From: Aptenodytes patagonicus
Lineage: Eukaryota > Chordata > Aves > Sphenisciformes > Spheniscidae
DNA length: 64,000 nt
Assembly: GCF_965638725.1 (NCBI RefSeq)
Contig: NC_134970.1
Coordinates: forward strand, 5,027,001-5,091,000
Direction: 5' to 3'
In this document: in pieces, positions 34,801 through 44,286 of the stretch
How positions within the stretch are numbered: position 1 is the first letter of the stretch
Layout: every line of letters begins with the position of its first letter
Notes under the pieces: model-generated
The model's database searches: none
What the model saw: only the letters and a program-made list of their open reading frames with translations
What the model was told of the DNA's origin: nothing
Program-made: the position numbers and the translations under genes

Positions 34801-37800
34801 TTGGCACTGGCCAGTGGGTCCCAGTTTGGCCAGTAAGAGGTCTGAGAGCAGCTCATCTGTGCAAACAATGGGGAAAGCCTTCCCCGAGGTCGGGAGTCGA
34901 CGGTCCTGGGGCTGGGCTTGAGCCAAGGGGTCCTGGCTGATGGGGCGGCCAGGCAGCCGTCCCCGCTCGCATCCTCCTCGCTGCAGAAAATGGGCGGCTC
35001 AAGGGACCCTCACTGCTGGCAAAGACTCCCAGCACTGGGGTCCCCTGGGACAGGACCCCCTGCACCCCCAGCTCCGGGGAGGCTTTGATTTTCTCAGCAG
35101 TGCCGGTCTGCTTGCACATGGGGAAACCAAGGCAGCAGCGACGCTCCCTGCACGGTGCAGGAGCCCCGATCCCCCTGCTCCTGCTCATCGTAGGCTAGAG
35201 GGGTTTGTGTTTCGGCCAGGCTCCAGCCTGAAAGGTCACCCCCAGCCCTGGCATCGCCCCCGGCGTCTCCCACGGGGGAGAAGAAGAGGGGCTGCCGTTC
35301 TCCAGCCACGTTAAATATTCCACCCCCGTCTCTGGCTGGCGTCAGCAGCGGCCACGGGTGGCTGCGGAGGGGTGGGAGTGGGGGGTGATGGGGGGCAGGA
35401 GAGCAGGGGAGAGGGTGGAGAACGGCATCAGGGCTGGTGCTCGGAAGGATTTGGGAAGCTCCGGGGTGTCGGGCAGACCTCTGCCCCGCCCCAGCCATCC
35501 CCTGCACACCACAGGGGAAAGGTTGCATCACCAAACCGCTCTCAGAGCATCCCTTCCCTTCTCCCTCCGCTCCCCTGTTATTTTCCCCTCCTATCCCTCG
35601 TTTCAGAGCCCGGGGCGGGGTTTCCCCCCTCCTCTCTCCATGGGGTTGGGGCAGCCCCGGCCCCAAGCACCCCACCATCAGCCTGGCCGGGGCTTTCCTC
35701 CCCACCCCGCTCCACTTTCATTTTGTAGATGACCGCTCCGGCGAGCAGAGAGGCTGTGGTTTGCAGCGTGCCAGGGCGGATGGGGGGGGCTTGGGGTGCC
35801 GGCCATGGCTGGGGGCACATGCAAGACCTCCAAGGACTTTTTGGGGTGCTGCAAGAGGAGGTGCGAGGGATGGGGACAAGGCCCCACGTTGGAAAGGGGG
35901 GACGGGATGTGATTCCCAAACTTTCAATCCATCCTGATGGATTCGTTAGCCATCCTGGAGGATGCCCAGGGTGTTTCCATCCCTCTCCACCCCTGCACGG
36001 ACCCCGGGGCTGCACCAAACCCCAAAAGGCGCAGCCATAGCAGCAGCGCTCAGGGCTACAGCCTGCTCGGTGTTTGAGCGCTGGGTGGAGTCGTGCTGAT
36101 AACATCGGTCCGGAGGGGGAAAAAGAGAAAGAAAATCTGGTTGAGCAAGAACCATCCCCAGCTGCGGCAGCCGCTGTGGCCTCCGGCGGCTCCTCTCTTG
36201 CTGGAAGGAAATTTCCAGCCCTGCACGGAGAGGAGCAGGGATGCTGCACAGCATCTCCTCCAGCCCCTCTCTTGAAACCTTGGCAAGCTGTCCCTGCAAA
36301 CCCCGGTGCAATGGAACGGCATCAGTTTGGGACGCTCATTTAACCATCTCCTGCTTGCTGGGAGGTAAAGACAAGGAGACAACCTCCTGCCCGGCATCGT
36401 GAGCCGGAGATGCTGATGGTGCAAGGGCAGCCTTGCTCCGGGCTCTGGCTGCTGGCCCGGCAGCGGCGTGGGCTTTCCAGCACGTGGGAAATTCGGGAGC
36501 TTCAAAACATGCTTTGTTTTGGGGGATTTGAACAAAAATGGGCTGGTTGGTGACGCTCGCAGACTGCTTCTGGAGATGGTGTGTCTCCAGATCATCCTTG
36601 TCTGCTTCCATTCCAGGCAAAACCTTTTCTTAGTTTCATATAAATCTTTTCTTATTTTCATCTCTGCGTCTTTCTGTGCCCCATTGGCAGAAAGCAACCG
36701 CTGCCAGGCTGGGCGCCCTCGTTAGTTATGTTTTCAAGAAATAGCTAAGGGCAGCTGCCAAACAGCATGGCTTGGGGTGGCTTATCATCTTCTCTAGATC
36801 AAAGCGTGTCCTGTTTGCTCTGTAATGTTTGAAACGGCCCTTTTTTTAGAAAAAAAAAAAAAGTAAGTTCCCCACGTGCCAAGAAAGAAAAGAAACGGAT
36901 GTGGAAAAATCCTCAATTTTCGCCTGTTTCTAAATGATTCTCTAAGGTTTATATTTGGGAATATTCCCCTTGTCCCTCTGCCAAACCCAAACCATGCCTC
37001 GATGCTGTGGCTGCAGGGAGGCGATGCCGGGCCGGGCACGGTCCCCGGCTGGGTGGGGGGCAGCGTGGGGATGTGCTGGGGCAGGGTTGGAGGTTGTTCA
37101 CCTTCTCCCCGTCCCTCGTGCTCGGCCAGGTGCTGTCTCACAACCTGTACACGGTGCTGTGCATCCCCCACGATCCCGTGGCGCTGGAAGAGCATTTCCG
37201 CGATGACGACGACGGGCCGGTGTCCAGCCAGGGTTACATGCCATACCTCAACAAGTACATCCTGGATAAGGTGAGCCCCTTGGCCATCCCCCCCGCCTGC
37301 TGTGTCTCGGGGGGGGACACACCAGCTCCCGCATCCCATGGGAGCCCCACAGCTCCGCTCCCCTCGGCTCTTGGAGATCCCATGCCTTGGTGGGTGGAAA
37401 AAGGATACAGGGAGTTGGGGAGCTCTCAGGTGGATGCCAAAACGAGTGAGAAATGTTTAATACTCAACGTCTCCGTGGCAAGGATGAAGTCAGCCCTTTC
37501 CATCGAGGCTCTGGTTGGAGGTGTATATCTGCCCACATTTCCTAAAGGGCTCAGAGAGAGAAATCAGCCCCTTTTTCCTCTCCACCCCTGTTCAAATTTG
37601 AGGTGTGACCTCATTTGGCAAAGAGGAGGAGAGGGAGGAGGACGAGGTGCCGGGGCAGGAGCAGAGGTTGGGGTGGGCAGGGGCTTTTTCCCTTTTTACC
37701 GCGCAGCTCAAAGGCACCTTTGTTTGGCGCAGCGAGACTTTGCGGCTGGGTGCTCGTTTCCTCCAGGCATGCGAGGAGAGGAAAAATGACTGACAACTTT

Positions 37801-39158
37801 CTTCCACTGTGCGCTCGAAAGAAGAGGGGGCCCGGAGCTGGGTGCAGTAACCCTTCCCTCCCCTGCCGCCTCCCCAGGGCTGAGCCGTGCCTCTCCCCGG
37901 CGTGCGGTGCTCCGTGCCGGACTCCGTGCCGGTCTTTGCCTTGCCCTGAGCTGGTCAAGAGCTGCCCAGCCTGGTCCAGGGATGCTGATCCCAGCTGCAG
38001 GGATCTGGTCTGCAGCGAGCGAGGGCAGAGCCTTCCCCAGCTCCCTCTGCCCGGGGCAGGCAGCTGCCCAAGATCAGCCCAGCCCCCTCTCCCCATCACA
38101 GAGCGGCCAAAATCATTCCGGTTTCCCATGTGGTTCGTCGGGAGACGACGTTTAAATCCTCTTTTTCTGATTTTGCCATAGCTAATAAAATCCCACAGGC
38201 GGCCTGAGAAGGGGAAGTGTGTTTTCCTAGTAAGAGGGGCTTTCAGTTTTCTGCTACCCAAAGGGTTTTTTCTGGCTCTGCCGCTGCAGACTGCAGTTCG
38301 CCCTCGTGCCGGTGGCACGCGGCTCACACAGCTGGGATGGAGCAGCCAGATGCGGCCAGGCTCCTTTGGTCCCCATCACGGTTCACCGGTGCCACGCCAA
38401 AATTGCCGCGTGAAGCGGCTCACGATGCCGGGCGGGTGGTCGCAGAAGCTCGTGGACAGGCAGCGGGGCCAAGGTTGCTGGAGGCATCATTCCTGCCTCC
38501 GCCGCTGCCTGCCCGTGGGCCGTCACTTCCCTTCGCTGAGCCTCGGTTCCTCTGTGTGGTCGAATGGGGTAACGAGAGCGACCCAAAGCCGTGGAGGCAT
38601 TGGGGAGGTGGGCTTGGGAGAGCACCACACAACGCCGCACGTGCTTCACCACGGGGTTTCTACTGGTGCTCCAAAGGCCGTCAGGTCATGCCTGAGCCAC
38701 CACGGCTCTGCCGCGGTCCCGTAGCGTCTTCTCTACCATCCGGCACATCTTGCCTGCGTAAGGGGACCTGTGCTGGGAAGACGTACTGGCATCGTGGGTC
38801 AGTGCCCACTTACACTCTAGTTGTGGGTCCCATGTATAAATCAGCCCGTGCTTCTCCCCGGCAGGGACAGGAGGTTTCAGGTGTGAGGGTTTCTGCCCTC
38901 CAGCACTTCCCCCCAGAACCCCCCTCCGTAGCCCTGCAGTACCACGCTCACCCGCCTGGCTCCTGCCCACAGGTGGAGGAAGGTGCTTTTGTCAAAGAAA
39001 ACTTTGACGAGCTCTGCTGGACCCTGACCGCAAAGAAGAATTACAAGCCCGACCGGAACGGTAATAGCGTTGTATCCCACCAAGATGCCTTCAAGCTCTG
39101 GTGTCTCTTCAACTTTCTGTCTGAAGACAAATACCCTCTCGTCATGGTGCCAGACGAG
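31867..39158 (+). other. DEF6: DEF6 N-terminal exons (EF-hand-like region)
   Basis: Exons 31867-31962 (residues 1-32), 37130-37270 (33-79) and 38973-39158 (80-141), all phase 0. They encode [40 protein letters not shown] and the [10 protein letters not shown] segment, whose Tyr133 pairs with Tyr144 in the next exon as the LCK-targeted ITAM-like motif known from mammalian DEF6. Intron 1 (31963-37129) and intron 2 (37271-38972) hold no other gene that I can recognise. Confidence 0.9.
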
Positions 39159-42100
39159 GTAGGACCTGCCTCTTCCCCCCCCATCCCCATCCTCCCAGGG
39201 CTCTGCGTGCTGGCAGAGCCCCGTTTGGGGATGATACATCCCGCTATCGCTTCCTGCCATGTCCCACCACATCCTGAAAGACGTGGTGCTCCAGGGTGTG
39301 AGAGAGGGCGGGCCGCGGGTGGGAGGAGGGGGCTGTCTGCCCTGGGCAACCCCCGCTATGCCCATGGCCACCCCCGCTGCCCAGGGAGAGGGGGGTGACC
39401 CGGGGGCAGCTGGGAGGACACCTCCGAAACGCTGAAGCCTCTCAAGTATAGATGTCTTGGAGGACGAGGTGTGGGCCAGTCCGTAGTGCTCTTCCGTGAC
39501 CCAAGCCTACACCAACAAGCTCTTTGGCCTGCTGTGAAATGAATGTGCCAGTTCTCAGAGCCGCAACCAAGGCGCATCCGCAGCTCAGCTCCTGCTGGGG
39601 CTGGTCCCTTGCCTAAAGCCCTTCCATCTCACCCAAGGGTTGAGTTGAGCATGCTGTTGGAGGACTCCTCCTGATTTTCACGGGGGAGAAAGAGAAGATG
39701 ACAAGAAACCCTTAAAGTCTGGTGCAATGGGAGGTTGCTCCCCATGAAATCGCCGTCAGGCTGGACAGGGCTGTGTCCCTCGTGCTGCTCTCAGCCCGTG
39801 CCACCACGAAGGCAGCGGCAGAGCAGACCCAGTTGTCCCTCTCCATGCCCACTCCCACCAGACGGTCACCCCCTGCCCAGCGTCTGGAGAGTTAAGAGCG
39901 AGGTTGCCCCGGCTGCCCTGCAAAGCCGCTGGCAGTAATCTCCAAATCTCCAAATTCCACCCGGCGTTTGGAGATTTGGAGAGGGAGATTCTCCCTTCTC
40001 CGAGGCTCAGATCAAACCCCAACGAGAAGGTGGGCAGATCTGGGGAGGAGGGGCAAGCTCAGAAGCCAAGAGCGGCCTCGCCAGGAGGAGCTCAGCTGGG
40101 CAAGCAGCTGCCATCTGCTTCTACACCCTCGACCTCCTGAGATCAGCAGAAAAGCCAAAAAAAAAAAAAAGGGGGGGGGGGGGGGGCAAAAAAAAGACAA
40201 GCAGCGCAGTGCCGCGCAGGCGTAGGAGGGCGACCGCACTTCCTGCTCCCCAGGAGAGGTGTTTCCTGTTCCCCAGACCATGACAAACTGAATCATCTTT
40301 CTGCTTACAGGGCTGAGCTTGGGGGGGGAAAAAAAAAAAAAGAAGAAAAAAAAAGAAACTGCATTAAATTCTTGCCCTACTCCTAGCTAGACGATGTAAA
40401 AAAATCCAGCTGGGTGCGGGGACTCTGCTGTGTTTCACCTTTCTGCGTGGCTCTCCACAGTCACCCACCCTCCTTGGTCCCTAGATGGTGGGTAGAGGAG
40501 AGCTGGCTGCAAAATTTGAGCTGAAATAAGTCTTCCCGACATCATGTTATTTTCAACAATTTTAGCTCTTTTTAAAGCAATTTATTTACAGTTTCAAAAC
40601 GACACTCATCTCCTCCATAGGGACCTCTTCCCCCTGCTCCTCCGCAGTGTTTTTACGACGTCAGCTGGAAACCAGAGCGGTGCTGAGGTCAGGGCCGTGG
40701 TCTGAGACACCTGCCTTGCGGGCTGGGTGTGGGGGACAGCAGCGTTGATCTGTTCTCCCTCAGGCACTTGACTTCTGTGGAGTTTTCTCACTCTGCAGAC
40801 AAAACAAGCCAAAAACATCTCAGCCTTGTGGTTAAAAGGAAAAACCTCCCAGTAGTGGTCAAGCTCTAACCCAATGTCAACCTCCTGAGCCTGCCTGCTG
40901 CCTGGAACACCTTGACCATGACCATCAGCCATTACAAGGGGTGATACCTCGGGGATAATGGTCCCGCATCTCCAGGCTGGAAAGAGATGTGGTCTTGGGC
41001 TCTCCAAAATGGGTCGGTGGGGTGGGGACGGCTCTCACTTCTCCCCATCGCTGAGCTCCCCGTTCCCGCAGGTGGAGTACCTGCTGAAGAAGATCTGCAC
41101 AGCCATGAACGTGGAGCTGAACTCCTGCGAGCTGGATGACTACCTCTCCCAGGAGCCGCAGCGGCAGGGGGGGCTGACGGTCTGGCAGTTCCTGGACATG
41201 GTGAACTCGGGGCGGTTCCTGCGAGGCATCGAGCAGGAGGCCATCAGCATGGCCGTGGAGGAGGTGTACCAGGAGATCATCGAGGATGTGCTCAAACAGG
41301 CAAGGAGCCCACACGTCTTGGGGCACAAACCCCGTCCTGCCTTCACCCCGTTTTTGATCCCCGTGTCTCTCGGGCGCAGGGCTACCTCTGGAAGAAGGGC
41401 CAGCTGAGGAGGAACTGGTCGGAGCGGTGGTTCACGCTGAAGCCCAGTGTCCTGTCCTACTACATGAGCGAGGAACGGAAGGAGAAGAAGGGGAGCATCA
41501 CGTTGGACAAGCACTGCTGCGTGGAGGTACGGCCTGGGCCATGCTCAGCTGAGGGACGGGAGATGCAGGAGACCCCCTTCAGACCCCGAGAAGGGGAACC
41601 CTTGTGTTCTTATACACAATTTCACATCCATGAGCATGGGAGACCCAGTCTTATCCCTGAAGAAAGTGGGGCTAAGGTGGGGTACAGGGGGGTAACGCCA
41701 TCCTGTGTCCTATCCCTGCAGGTGCTGCCCGACCGGGATGGGAAGAGGTGCATGTTCTGTGTGAAGACCTCCTCCCGCACCTACGAGATGAGCGCCTCCG
41801 ACACCCGGCAGCGCCAGGAGTGGACATTAGGTCCGTGCCCACCCTGTGTCCCCTCCCCAGCTTCCCTGTGCCCCGCACCGTGTCCCCACTGACCGTCCCC
41901 TTCCCTCCCCAGCCATCCAGATGGCCATCCGGCTGCAGGCTGAGGGCAAGAAGTCCCTGCACAAAGACCTGAAGCAGAAGCGACGGGAGCAGCGGGAGCA
42001 ACGGGAGCAGCGCAAGGCGGCCAAGGAGGAGGAGACGCAGCGGCTCAAGCAGCTCCAGGAGGAGAAGGAGCGGAAGCTGCAGGAGCTGGAGCTGCTCAAG

Positions 42101-44286
42101 GAGGCCCAGCGGCAGGCAGAGATACTCCTGCAGGAGGAGGAGCAGCGGCGGAGGCAGCAGCACGAGGAGATGCAGAGGACTCTGGAGATCCAGCTGCGGG
42201 AGGCCGAGCAGGTGGGTGCATCCTCATGGCATGTCCTGCCACGGGGCTGCGTCACTCGTGGGGTGGCCGCTTCCTTCCCCTTCCCTTGCCCGTGACAGCC
42301 CAGGGGTTTTGGAGGAGCTTCTAGGAGCATGTCCCCCGCTTGCAACAATGCTGCTGCCACCCATCGCCTCTGGGCTCCCGGGGGCTGTGTGACCCGGGGA
42401 CGAGGGACAGAGGGGTCAGCACTGCTGTGCATGAGATACCCGAGGAGCAGAAGATGAGGACAACCTGCCCCAGGGTGTATGAAGCTGGGGGGCAGGTGAG
42501 AGGCGAGTGCTAGTGCCGGGCTGGCCAGGGAGCCCATTTCTGACCTTGCAGCCAGCGCTGGCTCCGAACAACATGGTGTGTCTCCCTGAGCGGGGAAACA
42601 GCCTTGCTTCGGAGCTCTCTCCGTGGGCTCTCCCTGGCGTAGGAGACGTCTGGCCCCATCCACCCAGGGGTGCGAGGGCCAGGGGGCCCTGGGGACGACA
42701 GCAGTGGCTCTGCCAGCCACCCACACTGATGGCTCCTCTCTCCATCGCAGGCTCGCGCCTCCATGCAGGCAGAGATGGTCCTGAAGGAGGCAGAGGCAGA
42801 GCGTCAGCGCAAGCGCATCCTGGAGCTGGAGGACATGCAGGAGCGGCTCCAGGAGGCCCTGCAGCAGGAGGTGAAAGCGCGGCAGGATGAGGAGTCCGTG
42901 AGATACGCGCAGGCCAGGTAGGACCGGGGCATCCCTGCCCCTCCTCGACCAGCCCCACTCCCAGGGGAGCGGCTGGGCACAGGGACACGTTCCCCAGGGC
43001 AACGCAGTGTTCCCCGGGGTACTGGGGTGTGCTGGTGACTTCCCAGTACGCCGGCAGGGATGAGGGAAGCTGGTGGATGAAGTGGCAGAGGGACGTCCTC
43101 ACCTCTTGCTCTTCCTTGGCAGGCTACTGGCTGAGGAAGAGGAGAAGCTGAAGCAGCTGATGAAGCTGAAGGAGGAGCAGGAGGAATACATCATCAAAAC
43201 TCAGCGAGAGAAGCAAGTCCTCAAGCAGGAGATGGAGAACAAGAACAAGTGTCTGGAAGAGGCGCAGAAGCAGCTGGAAGAAGTGAGAGTGAACAGGCAG
43301 CGGGTGGACCAAGACGTCATGGTGAGCATCACATCGGTGCCGCATCCCTTCACGCTGCGAGCCCCGGGGGACTTCCCAGCCCTCACTGAGCCACCTCCAC
43401 ACTGGGGAGGACCCAGCAGTTTTGGGGACCAAGCTGGCATTGCCTCGGGGGTTTTCTGAGCTGTGCCATGCGCAGGCACGGGGCGATTCATTGGCTGAGA
43501 TGGGACAAGCGTGTCCTGCCCCGGGGGGACAGCGCTGGTGTCCAGAGCAATGTCGACAGTGGGAGTGTGTGGAGGGGGGAGGATTGGAGGAGGAGCAGAA
43601 GACCGAGAGGAGGGTGAGCTGGGTCTCCATCCCAGAGGGAGCCTCCAATCCAGGCTTACTCAGGGAAGGGAAACTTGCGCCCGCGGTCCTGGGTCGGGGG
43701 CTGTCGGGCCGCCGGCTCACCCCTCTCCTCCGTCCCCTCCCAGGCGGCCCAGCGGAAGCTGCGACAGGCCAGCACCAACGTCAAGCACTGGAATGTCCAG
43801 ATGAACCGACTAATGCACCCCATCGGGCCGGGAGGTAGGAGACCGGCCATCACACCCTCCCCTGCCCCTCCTGAGCACAGCCACGCTGGGGCACGAGCCC
43901 AGTCTCCCAGCCACCTTCCCCTCTTCGGGGGCATCCGGGGGCTGGAAGGACCCCCGTCTTTCAGAGAAGATACCCCAACGCCTCTGGCAAGGGGAGATCT
44001 CACACCCCTTTTCCTGAGCTGAAAGGTCAATTTGGACCCCAGGTAAACAACCCTCTTTTTCTGTCCGTCCCCAGACAAGCGTACGAACGTGAGTGGAGGA
44101 GCCTTCGCTGGCTACCAGCCCCTCCTCTCCCGGAGAGATTCCTCCCTCAAACTCAAGCAGAAAGTGGAGGATAAAGGCAGCGACCCCACGAGGGACAACA
44201 GCAAGGAAAACGTGAGCAACGGTGGGAACAGCGGCGTGCCGCCGTCTCCAGATGTGGACACCATGGCCACAGAGCCCACCAACTAG
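31867..44286 (+). CDS. DEF6: Differentially expressed in FDCP 6 homolog (SLAT/IBP), SWAP-70-like guanine exchange factor
   Basis: Cytoplasmic, lymphoid-enriched protein that acts downstream of antigen receptors, binds PIP3 through its PH domain and activates Rho-family GTPases. Eleven coding exons: 31867-31962, 37130-37270, 38973-39158, 41072-41299, 41380-41526, 41722-41830, 41913-42211, 42751-42917, 43123-43321, 43744-43834, 44075-44286. Total 1875 nt, 624 residues (human 631). N-terminal EF-hand-like region, ITAM-like segment with Tyr133 and Tyr144, PH domain from about 218 to 312, then a long coiled coil (about 315-545) and a short Ser/Asn-rich tail. ATG 31867 sits in GCCATGG and matches the family N-terminus (human MALRKELLKS, here [10 protein letters not shown]), although the frame is open upstream. 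SWAP70 is the alternative; the ITAM, overall length and neighbours support DEF6. The intron after 41299 begins with GC. Confidence 0.96.
39939..39982. repeat. Perfect 16-bp inverted repeat (hairpin) in DEF6 intron 3
   Basis: Arm TCTCCAAATCTCCAAA at 39939-39954, 12-nt loop 39955-39966, arm TTTGGAGATTTGGAGA at 39967-39982, with no mismatch. Each arm is itself a doubled TCTCCAAA. It is followed by a second small stem (GGGAGATTCTCCC, about 39984-39996). Confidence 0.9.
40157..40341. repeat. Paired purine homopolymer tracts (A14G16 and G8A13) in DEF6 intron 3
   Basis: A14 at 40157-40170 runs directly into G16 at 40171-40186, then C and A8 (40188-40195). At 40321-40341 there is G8A13, followed by more A/G. 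Purine-only mirror-like tracts of this kind can form triplex or G-quadruplex DNA and are prone to length errors. Confidence 0.85.
41072..41830 (+). other. DEF6: DEF6 ITAM half and PH domain exons
   Basis: Exon 41072-41299 (residues 142-217) has Tyr144 and the [13 protein letters not shown] helix with Tyr207, equivalent to human Tyr210, an ITK target. Exons 41380-41526 and 41722-41830 hold the PH domain, [18 protein letters not shown] to RQRQEWT. The basic residues of the first loop needed for phosphoinositide binding (KK, RR, K) are present. Tyr219 corresponds to human Tyr222. The 80-bp intron 41300-41379 starts GCAAGG and ends GCAG. Confidence 0.9.
41913..43834 (+). other. DEF6: DEF6 coiled-coil (Dbl-homology-like) exons
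   Basis: Exons 41913-42211, 42751-42917, 43123-43321 and 43744-43834. A long Glu/Lys/Arg/Gln-rich heptad region ([20 protein letters not shown] onward) is followed by [20 protein letters not shown], the most conserved SWAP-70-family segment, and RLMHPIGPG. This region mediates exchange activity, oligomerisation and F-actin contact in the family. The long antisense ORFs here are mirror images of repeated codons. Confidence 0.9.
44075..44286 (+). other. DEF6: DEF6 last coding exon (divergent tail)
   Basis: Encodes [26 protein letters not shown] and then a Lys/Asp/Ser/Asn-rich end, stopping with TAG at 44284-44286. The human tail, as I recall it, continues after RDSSLK with RLTRWGSQGNRTPSP; that stretch is absent here and replaced by a different polar sequence. 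Confidence 0.85.

Larger units (their letters stand above)
39159..41071 (+). other. DEF6: DEF6 intron 3
   Basis: About 1.9 kb between the EF-hand-region exons and the exon that leads into the PH domain. Besides the hairpin and purine tracts listed separately I see nothing in it. Confidence 0.8.

Noticed and set aside
41672-43720. Long antisense ORFs rich in Leu/Ser/Cys opposite DEF6
   Set aside because: They are the complement of the Glu/Gln/Lys-rich coiled-coil codons of DEF6.
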